Positions 10,735 to 24,526 of a DNA stretch of 64,000 nucleotides are shown here, piece after piece. Made by a program: the position numbers and the translations under genes. Position 1 is the first letter of the stretch; each line of letters begins with the position of its first letter. The notes beneath the pieces were generated by a model. The model had not been told where the DNA came from and ran no database searches. It saw nothing but the letters and a program-made list of their open reading frames with translations. The stretch is taken from contig OZ038382.1 in the NCBI GenBank assembly GCA_964036045.1, positions 43,106,090 through 43,170,089 of the forward strand, in the 5' to 3' direction. Origin of the DNA: Eutreptiella sp. 'Long Island Sound 2002' (lineage: Eukaryota > Euglenozoa > Euglenophyceae > Eutreptiales > Eutreptiaceae).

Positions 10735-11988
10735 ATGAAGTGTGGTGATACTTGCCGACACAATATCTCAAAATTGAATTCGGGACTTTCTGTCAAGTTA
10801 TTGCAGCTCCCCCTTCAGCGTTCCGGGAAGGCATTAGAAGAAAATTTAGAAGGGGCATGTTCCATATTTTTGCAAAAAAGTTTCATTTTGGTACGCCACA
10901 TTTATTGGATTTTCAGGTTGCTGCGTGGTGGTTGGCTAGGCTGTACGCGTGCTTTCGTAAAGTGGCACCTTTCGCCCTACCCGTTGAAGTTTTCGCTCTG
11001 GTCCACTGCCACCACACACCCACACTGCCATTGCACCCCCCGCCACCCCCGCGCGCGCGCGCTCGCTCGCCTCGTCTCGTCAAGCCAAGGCACGGCTGGC
11101 TTGGCTTGGCATGGTATGGTATGGCTTGGTGTGAGAGCCAGGTGCTTTCATAATGAAGTGTGGTGATACTTGCCGACACAATATCTCAAAATTGAATTCG
11201 GGACTTTCTGTCAAGTTATTGCAGCTCCCCCTTCAGCGTTCCGGGAAGGCATTAGAAGAAAATTTAGAAGGGGCATGTTCCATATTTTTGCAAAAAAGTT
11301 TCATTTTGGTACGCCACATTTATTGGATTTTCAGGTTGCTGCGTGGTGGTTGGCTAGGCTGTACGCGTGCTTTCGTAAAGTGGCACCTTTCGCCCTACCC
11401 GTTGAAGTTTTCGCTCTGGTCCACTGCCACCACACACCCACACTGCCATTGCACCCCCCGCCACCCCCGCGCGCGCGCGCTCGCTCGCCTCGTCTCGTCA
11501 AGCCAAGGCATGGCTGGCTTGGCTTGGCATGGTACGGTATGGCTTGGTGTGAGAGCCAGGTGCTTTCATAATGAAGTGTGGTGATACTTGCCGACACAAT
11601 ATCTCAAAATTGAATTCGGGACTTTCTGTCAAGTTATTGCAGCTCCCCCTTCAGCGTTCCGGGAAGGCATTAGAAGAAAATTTAGAAGGGGCGTGTTCCA
11701 TATTTTTGCAAAAAAGTTTCATTTTGGTACGCCACATTTATTGGATTTTCAGGTTGCTGCGTGGTGGTTGGCTAGGCTGTACGCGTGCTTTTGTAAAGTG
11801 GCACCTTTCGCCCTACCCGTTGAAGTTTTCGCTCTGGTCCACTGCCGCCACACACCCACACTGCCATTGCACCCCCCGCCACCCCCGCGCGCGCGCGCTC
11901 GCTCGCCTCGTCTCGTCAAGCCAAGGCATGGCTGGCTTGGCTTGGCATGGTATAGTATGGCTTGGTGTGAGAGCCAGGTGCTTTCATA

Positions 11989-12405
11989 ATGAAGTGTGGT
12001 GATACTTGCCGACACAATATCTCAAAATTGAATTCGGGACTTTCTGTCAAGTTATTGCAGCTCCCCCTTCAGCGTTCCGGGAAGGCATTAGAAGAAAATT
12101 TAGAAGGGGCATGTTCCATATTTTTGCAAAAAAGTTTCATTTTGGTACGCCACATTTATTGGATTTTCAGGTTGCTGCGTGGTGGTTGGCTAGGCTGTAC
12201 GCGTGCTTTCGTAAAGTGGCACCTTTCGCCCTACCCGTTGAAGTTTTCGCTCTGGTCCACTGCCACCACACACCCACACTGCCATTGCACCCCCCGCCAC
12301 CCCGGCCGCGCGCGCTCGCTCGCCTCGTCTCGTCAAGCCAAGGCATGGCTGGCTTGGCTTGGCATGGTATGGTATGGCTTGGTGTGAGAGCCAGGTGCTT
12401 TCATA
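11989..12405 (+). repeat. 417-bp length-variant unit (GC tract)
   Basis: One base is lost and the C5(GC)6 tract is rearranged to CCCCGGCCGCGCGCGC around 12300-12314. It is private to this unit. The neighbouring units are 418 bp. Confidence 0.85.
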
Positions 12406-14495
12406 ATGAAGTGTGGTGATACTTGCCGACACAATATCTCAAAATTGAATTCGGGACTTTCTGTCAAGTTATTGCAGCTCCCCCTTCAGCGTTCCGGGAA
12501 GGCATTAGAAGAAAATTTAGAAGGGGCATGTTCCATATTTTTGCAAAAAAGTTTCATTTTGGTACGCCACATTTATTGGATTTTCAGGTTGCTGCGTGGT
12601 GGTTGGCTAGGCTGTACGCGTGCTTTCGTAAAGTGGCACCTTTCGCCCTACCCGTTGAAGTTTTCGCTCTGGTCCACTGCCACCACACACCCACACTGCC
12701 ATTGCACCCCCCGCCACCCCCGCGCGCGCGCGCTCGCTCGCCTCGTCTCGTCAAGCCAAGGCATGGCTGGCTTGGCTTGGCATGGTATGGTATGGCTTGG
12801 TGTGAGAGCCAGGTGCTTTCATAATGAAGTGTGGTGATACTTGCCGACACAATATCTCAAAATTGAATTCGGGACTTTCTGTCAAGTTATTGCAGCTCCC
12901 CCTTCAGCGTTCCGGGAAGGCATTAGAAGAAAATTTAGAAGGGGCATGTTCCATATTTTTGCAAAAAAGTTTCATTTTGGTACGCCACATTTATTGGATT
13001 TTCAGGTTGCTGCGTGGTGGTTGGCTAGGCTGTACGCGTGCTTTCGTAAAGTGGCACCTTTCGCCCTACCCGTTGAAGTTTTCGCTCTGGTCCACTGCCA
13101 CCACACACCCACACTGCCATTGCACCCCCCGCCACCCCCGCGCGCGCGCGCTCGCTCGCCTCGTCTCGTCAAGCCAAGGCATGGCTGGCTTGGCTTGGCA
13201 TGGTATGGTATGGCTTGGTGTGAGAGCCAGGTGCTTTCATAATGAAGTGTGGTGATACTTGCCGACACAATATCTCAAAATTGAATTCGGGACTTTCTGT
13301 CAAGTTATTGCAGCTCCCCCTTCAGCGTTCCGGGAAGGCATTAGAAGAAAATTTAGAAGGGGCATGTTCCATATTTTTGCAAAAAAGTTTCATTTTGGTA
13401 CGCCACATTTATTGGATTTTCAGGTTGCTGCGTGGTGGTTGGCTAGGCTGTACGCGTGCTTTCGTAAAGTGGCACCTTTCGCCCTACCCGTTGAAGTTTT
13501 CGCTCTGGTCCACTGCCACCACACACCCACACTGCCATTGCACCCCACGCCACCCCCGCGCGCGCGCACTCGCTCGCCTCGTCTCGTCAAGCCAAGGCAT
13601 GGCTGGCTTGGCTTGGCATGGTATGGTATGGCTTGGTGTGAGAGCCAGGTGCTTTCATAATGAAGTGTGGTGATACTTGCCGACACAATATCTCAAAATT
13701 GAATTCGGGACTTTCTGTCAAGTTATTGCAGCTCCCCCTTCAGCGTTCCGGGAAGGCATTAGAAGAAAATTTAGAAGGGGCATGTTCCATATTTTTGCAA
13801 AAAAGTTTCATTTTGGTACGCCACATTTATTGGATTTTCAGGTTGCTGCGTGGTGGTTGGCTAGGCTGTACGCGTGCTTTCGTAAAGTGGCACCTTTCGC
13901 CCTACCCGTTGAAGTTTTCGCTCTGGTCCACTGCCACCACACACCCACACTGCCATTGCACCCCCCGCCACCCCCGCGCGCGCGCGCTCGCTCGCCTCGT
14001 CTCGTCAAGCCAAGGCATGGCTGGCTTGGCTTGGCATGGTATGGTATGGCTTGGTGTGAGAGCCAGGTGCTTTCATAATGAAGTGTGGTGATACTTGCCG
14101 ACACAATATCTCAAAATTGAATTCGGGACTTTCTGTCAAGTTATTGCAGCTCCCCCTTCAGCGTTCCGGGAAGGCATTAGAAGAAAATTTAGAAGGGGCA
14201 TGTTCCATATTTTTGCAAAAAAGTTTCATTTTGGTACGCCACATTTATTGGATTTTCAGGTTGCTGCGTGGTGGTTGGCTAGGCTGTACGCGTGCTTTCG
14301 TAAAGTGGCACCTTTCGCCCTACCCGTTGAAGTTTTCGCTCTGGTCCACTGCCACCACACACCCACACTGCCATTGCACCCCCCGCCACCCCCGCGCGCG
14401 CGCGCTCGCTCGCCTCGTCTCGTCAAGCCAAGGCATGGCTGGCTTGGCTTGGCATGGTATGGTATGGCTTGGTGTGAGAGCCAGGTGCTTTCATA

Positions 14496-14912
14496 ATGAA
14501 GTGTGGTGATACTTGCCGACACAATATCTCAAAATTGAATTCGGGACTTTCTGTCAAGTTATTGCAGCTCCCCCTTCAGCGTTCCGGGAAGGCATTCGAA
14601 GAAATTTAGAAGGGGCATGTTCAATATTTTTGCAAAAAAGTTTCATTTTGGTACGCCACATTTATTGGATTTTCAGGTTGCTGCGTGGTGGTTGGCTAGG
14701 CTGTACGCGTGCTTTCGTAAAGTGGCACCTTTCGCCCTACCCGTTGAAGTTTTCGCTCTGGTCCACTGCCACCACACACCCACACTGCCATTGCACCCCC
14801 CGCCACCCCCGCGCGCGCGCGCTCGCTCGCCTCGTCTCGTCAAGCCAAGGCATGGCTGGCTTGGCTTGGCATGGTATGGTATGGCTTGGTGTGAGAGCCA
14901 GGTGCTTTCATA
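14496..14912 (+). repeat. 417-bp length-variant unit (A-rich segment)
   Basis: One A is lost in the purine-rich stretch near 14601-14604, with A-to-C at 14597 and C-to-A at 14623. It is one of only two single-base deletions outside the GC tract. Confidence 0.85.
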
Positions 14913-15748
14913 ATGAAGTGTGGTGATACTTGCCGACACAATATCTCAAAATTGAATTCGGGACTTTCTGTCAAGTTATTGCAGCTCCCCCTTCAGCGTT
15001 CCGGGAAGGCATTAGAAGAAAATTTAGAAGGGGCATGTTCCATATTTTTGCAAAAAAGTTTCATTTTGGTACGCCACATTTATTGGATTTTCAGGTTGCT
15101 GCGTGGTGGTTGGCTAGGCTGTACGCGTGCTTTCGTAAAGTGGCACCTTTCGCCCTACCCGTTGAAGTTTTCGCTCTGGTCCACTGCCACCACACAACCA
15201 CACTGCCATTGCACCCCCCGCCACCCCCGCGCGCGCGCGCTCGCTCGCCTCGTCTCGTCAAGCCAAGGCATGGCTGGCTTGGCTTGGCATGGTATGGTAT
15301 GGCTTGGTGTGAGAGCCAGGTGCTTTCATAATGAAGTGTGGTGATACTTGCCGACACAATATCTCAAAATTGAATTCGGGACTTTCTGTCAAGTTATTGC
15401 AGCTCCCCCTTCAGCGTTCCGGGAAGGCATTAGAAGAAAATTTAGAAGAAGCATGTTCCATATTTTTGCAAAAAAGGTTCATTTTGGTACGCCACATTTA
15501 TTGGATTTTCAGGTTGCTGCGTGGTGGTTGGCTAGGCTGTACGCGTGCTTTCGTAAAGTGGCACCTTTCGCCCTACCCGTTGAAGTTTTCGCTCTGGTCC
15601 ACTGCCACCACACACCCACACTGCCATTGCACCCCCCGCCACCCCCCCGCGCGCGCGCTCGCTCGCCTCGTCTCGTCAAGCCAAGGCATGGCTGGCTTGG
15701 CTTGGCATGGTATGGTATGGCTTGGTGTGAGAGCCAGGTGCTTTCATA

Positions 15749-16166
15749 ATGAAGTGTGGTGATACTTGCCGACACAATATCTCAAAATTGAATTCGGGAC
15801 TTTCTGTCAAGTTATTCCACTTCCCCTTTCAGCGTTCCGGGAAGGCATTAGAAGAAAATTTAGAAGGGGCATGTTCCATATTTTTGCAAAAAAGTTTCAT
15901 TTTGGTACGCCACATTTATTGGATTTTCAGGTTGCTGCGTGGTGGTTGGCTAGGCTGTACGCGTGCTTTCGTAAAGTGGCACCTTTCGCCCTACCCGTTG
16001 AAGTTTTCGCTCTGGTCCACTGCCACCACACACCCACACTGCCATTGCACCCCCCGCCACCCCCGCGCGCGCGCGCTCGCTCGCCTCGTCTCGTCAAGCC
16101 AAGGCATGGCTGGCTTGGCTTGGCATGGTATGGTATGGCTTGGTGTGAGAGCCAGGTGCTTTCATA
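15749..16166 (+). repeat. Unit with four clustered substitutions
   Basis: Substitutions at 15817, 15820, 15821 and 15827 change TTGCAGCTCCCCC to TTCCACTTCCCCT within 11 bp. The remainder is consensus. Such clustering suggests one complex event rather than independent mutations. Confidence 0.85.
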
Positions 16167-19092
16167 ATGAAGTGTGGTGATACTTGCCGACACAATATCT
16201 CAAAATTGAATTCGGGACTTTCTGTCAAGTTATTGCAGCTCCCCCTTCAGCGTTCCGGGAAGGCATTAGAAGAAAATTTAGAAGGGGCATGTTCCATATT
16301 TTTGCAAAAAAGTTTCATTTTGGTACGCCACATTTATTGGATTTTCAGGTTGCTGCGTGGTGGTTGGCTAGGCTGTACGCGTGCTTTCGTAAAGTGGCAC
16401 CTTTCGCCCTACCCGTTGAAGTTTTCGCTCTGGTCCACTGCCACCACACACCCACACTGCCATTGCACCCCCCGCCACCCCCGCGCGCGCGCGCTCGCTC
16501 GCCTCGTCTCGTCAAGCCAAGGCATGGCTGGCTTGGCTTGGCATGGTATGGTATGGCTTGGTGTGAGAGCCAGGTGCTTTCATAATGAAGTGTGGTGATA
16601 CTTGCCGACACAATATCTCAAAATTGAATTCGGGACTTTCTGTCAAGTTATTGCAGCTCCCCCTTCAGCGTTCCGGGAAGGCATTAGAAGAAAATTTAGA
16701 AGGGGCATGTTCCATATTTTTGCAAAAAAGTTTCATTTTGGTACGCCACATTTATTGGATTTTCAGGTTGCTGCGTGGTGGTTGGCTAGGCTGTACGCGT
16801 GCTTTCGTAAAGTGGCACCTTTCGCCCTACCCGTTGAAGTTTTCGCTCTGGTCCACTGCCACCACACACCCACACTGCCATTGCACCCCCCGCCACCCCC
16901 GCGCGCGCGCGCTCGCTCGCCTCGTCTCGTCAAGCCAAGGCATGGCTGGCTTGGCTTGGCATGGTATGGTATGGCTTGGTGTGAGAGCCAGGTGCTTTCA
17001 TAATGAAGTGTGGTGATACTTGCCGACACAATATCTCAAAATTGAATTCGGGACTTTCTGTCAAGTTATTGCAGCTCCCCCTTCAGCGTTCTGGGAAGGC
17101 ATTAGAAGAAAATTTAGAAGGGGCATGTTCCATATTTTTGCAAAAAAGTTTCATTTTGGTACGCCACATTTATTGGATTTTCAGGTTGCTGCGTGGTGGT
17201 TGGCTAGGCTGTACGCGTGCTTTCGTAAAGTGGCACCTTTCGCCCTACCCGTTGAAGTTTTCGCTCTGGTCCACTGCCACCACACACCCACACTGCCATT
17301 GCACCCCCCGCCACCCCCGCGCGCGCGCGCTCGCTCGCCTCGTCTCGTCAAGCCAAGGCATGGCTGGCTTGGCTTGGCATGGTATGGTATGGCTTGGTGT
17401 GAGAGCCAGGTGCTTTCATAATGAAGTGTCGTGATACTTGCCGACACAATATCTCAAAATTGAATTCGGGACTTTCTGTCAAGTTATTGCAGCTCCCCCT
17501 TCAGCGTTCCGGGAAGGCATTAGAAGAAAATTTAGAAGGGGCATGTTCCATATTTTTGCAAAAAAGTTTCATTTTGGTACGCCACATTTATTGGATTTTC
17601 AGGTTGCTGCGTGGTGGTTGGCTAGGCTGTACGCGTGCTTTCGTAAAGTGGCACCTTTCGCCCTACCCGTTGAAGTTTTCGCTCTGGTCCACTGCCACCA
17701 CACACCCACACTGCCATTGCACCCCCCGCCACCCCCGCGCGCGCGCGCTCGCTCGCCTCGTCTCGTCAAGCCAAGGCATGGCTGGCTTGGCTTGGCATGG
17801 TATGGTATGGCTTGGTGTGAGAGCCAGGTGCTTTCATAATGAAGTGTGGTGATACTTGCCGACACAATATCTCAAAATTGAATTCGGGACTTTCTGTCAA
17901 GTTATTGCAGCTCCCCCTTCAGCGTTCCGGGAAGGCATTAGAAGAAAATTTAGAAGGGGCATGTTCCATATTTTTGCAAAAAAGTTTCATTTTGGTACGC
18001 CACATTTATTGGATTTTCAGGTTGCTGCGTGGTGGTTGGCTAGGCTGTACGCGTGCTTTCGTAAAGTGGCACCTTTCGCCCTACCCGTTGAAGTTTTCGC
18101 TCTGGTCCACTGCCACCACACACCCACACTGCCATTGCACCCCCCGCCACCCCCCCGCGCGCGCGCTCGCTCGCCTCGTCTCGTCAAGCCAAGGCATGGC
18201 CGGCTTGGCTTGGCATGGTATGGTATGGCTTGGTGTGAGAGCCAGGTGCTTTCATAATGAAGTGTGGTGATACTTGCCGACACAATATCTCAAAATTGAA
18301 TTCGGGACTTTCTGTCAAGTTATTGCAGCTCCCCCTTCAGCGTTCCGGGAAGGCATTAGAAGAAAATTTAGAAGGGGCATGTTCCATATTTTTGCAAAAA
18401 AGTTTCATTTTGGTACGCCACATTTATTGGATTTTCAGGTTGCTGCGTGGTGGTTGGCTAGGCTGTACGCGTGCTTTCGTAAAGTGGCACCTTTCGCCCT
18501 ACCCGTTGAAGTTTTCGCTCTGGTCCACTGCCACCACACACCCACACTGCCATTGCACCCCCCGCCACCCCCGCGCGCGCGCGCTCGCTCGCCTCGTCTC
18601 GTCAAGCCAAGGCATGGCTGGCTTGGCTTGGCATGGTATGGTATGGCTTGGTGTGAGAGCCAGGTGCTTTCATAATGAAGTGTGGTGATACTTGCCGACA
18701 CAATATCTCAAAATTGAATTCGGGACTTTCTGTCAAGTTATTGCAGCTCCCCCTTCAGCGTTCCGGGAAGGCATTAGAAGAAAATTTAGAAGGGGCATGT
18801 TCCATATTTTTGCAAAAAAGTTTCATTTTGGTACGCCACATTTATTGGATTTTCAGGTTGCTGCGTGGTGGTTGGCTAGGCTGTACGCGTGCTTTCGTAA
18901 AGTGGCACCTTTCGCCCTACCCGTTGAAGTTTTCGCTCTGGTCCACTGCCACCACACACCCACACTGCCATTGCACCCCCCGCCACCCCCGCGCGCGCGC
19001 GCTCGCTCGCCTCGTCTCGTCAAGCCAAGGCATGGCTGGCTTGGCTTGGCATGGTATGGTATGGCTTGGTGTGAGAGCCAGGTGCTTTCATA

Positions 19093-19928
19093 ATGAAGTG
19101 TGGTGATACTTGCCGACACAATATCTCAAAATTGAATTCGGGACTTTCTGTCAAGTTATTGCAGCTCCCCCTTGAGCGTTCCGGGAAGGCATTAGAAGAA
19201 AATTTAGAAGGGGCATGTTCCATATTTTTGCAAAAAAGTTTCATTTTGGTACGCCACATTTATTGGATTTTCAGGTTGCTGCGTGGTGGTTGGCTAGGCT
19301 GTACGCGTGCTTTCGTAAAGTGGCACCTTTCGCCCTACCCGTTGAAGTTTTCGCTCTGGTCCACTGCCACCACACACCCACACTGCCATTGCACCCCCCG
19401 CCACCCCCGCGCGCGCGCGCTCGCTCGCCTCGTCTCGTCAAGCCAAGGCATGGCTGGCTTGGCTTGGCATGGTATGGTATGGCTTGGTGTGAGAGCCAGG
19501 TGCTTTCATAATGAAGTGTGGTGATACTTGCCGACACAATATCTCAAAATTGAATTCGGGACTTTCTGTCAAGTTATTGCAGCTCCCCCTTCAGCGTTCC
19601 GGGAAGGCATTAGAAGAAAATTTAGAAGGGCCATGTTCCATATTTTTGCAAAAAAGTTTCATTTTGGTACGCCACATTTATTGGATTTTCAGGTTGCTGC
19701 GTGGTGGTTGGCTAGGCTGTACGCGTGCTTTCGTAAAGTGGCACCTTTCGCCCTACCCGTTGAAGTTTTCGCTCTGGTCCACTGCCACCACACACCCACA
19801 CTGCCATTGCACCCCCCGCCACCCCCGCGCGCGCGCGCTCGCTCGCCTCGTCTCGTCAAGCCAAGGCATGGCTGGCTTGGCTTGGCATGGTATGGTATGG
19901 CTTGGTGTGAGAGCCAGGTGCTTTCATA
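19093..19928 (+). repeat. Two-unit haplotype, early form
   Basis: Two adjacent units carry C-to-G at 19174 (CTTGAG) and G-to-C at 19631 (GGGCCATG). The same ordered pair recurs at 22437-23272 and 24527-25362, there with further changes. This copy lacks those extra changes, so it looks closest to the parental pair. Confidence 0.8.
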
Positions 19929-22436
19929 ATGAAGTGTGGTGATACTTGCCGACACAATATCTCAAAATTGAATTCGGGACTTTCTGTCAAGTTATTGCAG
20001 CTCCCCCTTCAGCGTTCCGGGAAGGCATTAGAAGAAAATTTAGAAGGGGCATGTTCCATATTTTTGCAAAAAAGTTTCATTTTGGTACGCCACATTTATT
20101 GGATTTTCAGGTTGCTGCGTGGTGGTTGGCTAGGCTGTACGCGTGCTTTCGTAAAGTGGCACCTTTCGCCCTACCCGTTGAAGTTTTCGCTCTGGTCCAC
20201 TGCCACCACACACCCACACTGCCATTGCACCCCCCGCCACCCCCGCGCGCGCGCGCTCGCTCGCCTCGTCTCGTCAAGCCAAGGCATGGCTGGCTTGGCT
20301 TGGCATGGTATGGTATGGCTTGGTGTGAGAGCCAGGTGCTTTCATAATGAAGTGTGGTGATACTTGCCGACACAATATCTCAAAATTGAATTCGGGACTT
20401 TCTGTCAAGTTATTGCAGCTCCCCCTTCAGCGTTCCGGGAAGGCATTAGAAGAAAATTTAGAAGGGGCATGTGCCATATTTTTGCAAAAAAGTTTCATTT
20501 TGGTACGCCACATTTATTGGATTTTCAGGTTGCTGCGTGGTGGTTGGCTAGGCTGTACGCGTGCTTTCGTAAAGTGGCACCTTTCGCCCTACCCGTTGAA
20601 GTTTTCGCTCTGGTCCACTGCCACCACACACCCACACTGCCATTGCACCCCCCGCCACCCCCGCGCGCGCGCGCTCGCTCGCCTCGTCTCGTCAAGCCAA
20701 GGCATGGCTGGCTTGGCTTGGCATGGTATGGTATGGCTTGGTGTGAGAGCCAGGTGCTTTCATAATGAAGTGTGGTGATACTTGCCGACACAATATCTCA
20801 AAATTGAATTCGGGACTTTCTGTCAAGTTATTGCAGCTCCCCCTTCAGCGTTCCGGGAAGGCATTAGAAGAAAATTTAGAAGGGGCCTGTTCCATATTTT
20901 TGCAAAAAAGTTTCATTTTGGTACGCCACATTTATTGGATTTTCAGGTTGCTGCGTGGTGGTTGGCTAGGCTGTACGCGTGCTTTCGTAAAGTGGCACCT
21001 TTCGCCCTACCCGTTGAAGTTTTCGCTCTGGTCCACTGCCACCACACACCCACACTGCCATTGCACCCCCCGCCACCCCCGCGCGCGCGCGCTCGCTCGC
21101 CTCGTCTCGTCAAGCCAAGGCATGGCTGGCTTGGCTTGGCATGGTATGGTATGGCTTGGTGTGAGAGCCAGGTGCTTTCATAATGAAGTGTGGTGATACT
21201 TGCCGACACAATATCTCAAAATTGAATTCGGGACTTTCTGTCAAGTTATTGCAGCTCCCCCTTCAGCGTTCCGGGAAGGCATTAGAAGAAAATTTAGAAG
21301 GGGCATGTTCCATATTTTTGCAAAAAAGTTTCATTTTGGTACGCCACATTTATTGGATTTTCAGGTTGCTGCGTGGTGGTTGGCTAGGCTGTACGCGTGC
21401 TTTCGTAAAGTGGCACCTTTCGCCCTACCCGTTGAAGTTTTCGCTCTGGTCCACTGCCACCACACACCCACACTGCCATTGCACCCCCCGCCACCCCCGC
21501 GCGCGCGCGCTCGCTCGCCTCGTCTCGTCAAGCCAAGGCATGGCTGGCTTGGCTTGGCATGGTATGGTATGGCTTGGTGTGAGAGCCAGGTGCTTTCATA
21601 ATGAAGTGTGGTGATACTTGCCGACACAATATCTCAAAATTGAACTCGGGACTTTCTGTCAAGTTATTGCAGCTCCCCCTTCAGCGTTCCGGGAAGGCAT
21701 TAGAAGAAAATTTAGAAGGGGCATGTTCCATATTTTTGCAAAAAAGTTTCATTTTGGTACGCCACATTTATTGGATTTTCAGGTTGCTGCGTGGTGGTTG
21801 GCTAGGCTGTACGCGTGCTTTCGTAAAGTGGCACCTTTCGCCCTACCCGTTGAAGTTTTCGCTCTGGTCCACTGCCACCACACACCCACACTGCCATTGC
21901 ACCCCCCGCCACCCCCGCGCGCGCGCGCTCGCTCGCCTCGTCTCGTCAAGCCAAGGCATGGCTGGCTTGGCTTGGCATGGTATGGTATGGCTTGGTGTGA
22001 GAGCCAGGTGCTTTCATAATGAAGTGTGGTGATACTTGCCGACACAATATCTCAAAATTGAATTCGGGACTTTCTGTCAAGTTATTGCAGCTCCCCCTTC
22101 AGCGTTCCGGGAAGGCATTAGAAGAAAATTTAGAAGTGGCATGTTCCATATTTTTGCAAAAAAGTTTCATTTTGGTACGCCACATTTATTGGATTTTCAG
22201 GTTGCTGCGTGGTGGTTGGCTAGGCTGTACGCGTGCTTTCGTAAAGTGGCACCTTTCGCCCTACCCGTTGAAGTTTTCGCTCTGGTCCACTGCCACCACA
22301 CACCCACACTGCCATTGCACCCCCCGCCACCCCCGCGCGCGCGCGCTCGCTCGCCTCGTCTCGTCAAGCCAAGGCATGGCTGGCTTGGCTTGGCATGGTA
22401 TGGTATGGCTTGGTGTGAGAGCCAGGTGCTTTCATA

Positions 22437-23272
22437 ATGAAGTGTGGTGATACTTGCCGACACAATATCTCAAAATTGAATTCGGGACTTTCTGTCAAGT
22501 TATTGCAGCTCCCCCTTGAGCGTTCCGGGAAGGCATTAGAAGAAAATTTAGAAGGGGCATGTTCCATATTTTTGCAAAAAAGTTTCATTTTGGTACGCCA
22601 CATTTATTGGATTTTCAGGTTGCTGCGTGGTGGTTGGCTAGGCTGTACGCGTGCTTTCGTAAAGTGGCACCTTTCGCCCTACCCGTTGAAGTTTTCGCTC
22701 TGGTCCACTGCCACCACACACCCACACTGCCATTGCACCCCCCGCCACCCCCGCGCGCGCGCGCTCGCTCGCCTCGTCTCGTCAAGCCAAGGCATGGCTG
22801 GCTTGGCTTGGCATAGTATGGTATGGCTTGGTGTGAGAGCCAGGTGCTTTCATAATGAAGTGTGGTGATACTTGCCGACACAATATCTCAAAATTGAATT
22901 CGGGACTTTCTGTCAAGTTATTGCAGCTCCCCCTTCAGCGTTCCGGGAAGGCATTAGAAGAAAATTTAGAAGGGCCATGTTCCATATTTTTGCAAAAAAG
23001 TTTCATTTTGGTACGCCACATTTATTGGATTTTCAGGTTGCTGTGTGGTGGTTGGCTAGGCTGTACGCGTGCTTTCGTAAAGTGGCACCTTTCGCTCCAC
23101 CCGTTGGAGTTTTCGCTCTGGTCCACTGCCACCATACACCCACACTGCCATTGCACCCCCCGCCACCCCCGCGCGCGCGCGCTCGCTCGCCTCGTCTCGT
23201 CAAGCCAAGGCATGGCTGGCTTGGCTTGGCATGGTATGGTATGGCTTGGTGTGAGAGCCAGGTGCTTTCATA
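22437..23272 (+). repeat. Two-unit divergent haplotype, copy 1
   Basis: This pair carries C-to-G at 22518, then G-to-C at 22975, C-to-T at 23044, C-to-T at 23096, T-to-C at 23098, A-to-G at 23107 and C-to-T at 23135. The second unit (22855) is one of the most diverged in the window. The same set recurs 2090 bp (five units) downstream. Confidence 0.9.
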
Positions 23273-24526
23273 ATGAAGTGTGGTGATACTTGCCGACACA
23301 ATATCTCAAAATTGAATTCGGGACTTTCTGTCAAGTTATTGCAGCTCCCCCTTCAGCGTTCCGGGAAGGCATTAGAAGAAAATTTAGAAGGGGCATGTTC
23401 CATATTTTTGCAAAAAAGTTTCATTTTGGTACGCCACATTTATTGGATTTTCAGGTTGCTGCGTGGTGGTTGGCTAGGCTGTACGCGTGCTTTCGTAAAG
23501 TGGCACCTTTCGCCCTACCCGTTGAAGTTTTCGCTCTGGTCCACTGCCACCACACACCCACACTGCCATTGCACCCCCCGCCACCCCCGCGCGCGCGCGC
23601 TCGCTCGCCTCGTCTCGTCAAGCCAAGGCATGGCTGGCTTGGCTTGGCATGGTATGGTATGGCTTGGTGTGAGAGCCAGGTGCTTTCATAATGAAGTGTG
23701 GTGATACCTGCCGACACAATATCTCAAAATTGAATTCGGGACTTTCTGTCAAGTTATTGCAGCTCCCCCTTCAGCGTTCCGGGAAGGCATTAGAAGAAAA
23801 TTTAGAAGGGGCATGTTCCATATTTTTGCAAAAAAGTTTCATTTTGGTACGCCACATTTATTGGATTTTCAGGTTGCTGCGTGGTGGTTGGCTAGGCTGT
23901 ACGCGTGCTTTCGTAAAGTGGCACCTTTCGCCCTACCCGTTGAAGTTTTCGCTCTGGTCCACTGCCACCACACACCCACACTGCCATTGCACCCCCCGCC
24001 ACCCCCGCGCGCGCGCGCTCGCTCGCCTCGTCTCGTCAAGCCAAGGCATGGCTGGCTTGGCTTGGCATGGTATGGTATGGCTTGGTGTGAGAGCCAGGTG
24101 CTTTCATAATGAAGTGTGGTGATACTTGCCGACAGAATATCTCAAAATTGAACTCGGGACTTTCTGTCAAGTTATTGCAGCTCCCCCTTCAGCGTTCCGG
24201 GAAGGCATTAGAAGAAAATTTAGAAGGGGCATGTTCCATATTTTTGCAAAAAAGTTTCATTTTGGTACGCCACATTTATTGGATTTTCAGGTTGCTGCGT
24301 GGTGGTTGGCTAGGCTGTACGCGTGCTTTCGTAAAGTGGCACCTTTCGCCCTACCCGTTGAAGTTTTCGCTCTGGTCCACTGCCACCACACACCCACACT
24401 GCCATTGCACCCCCCGCCACCCCCGCGCGCGCGCGCTCGCTCGCCTCGTCTCGTCAAGCCAAGGCATGGCTGGCTTGGCTTGGCATGGTATGGTATGGCT
24501 TGGTGTGAGAGCCAGGTGCTTTCATA

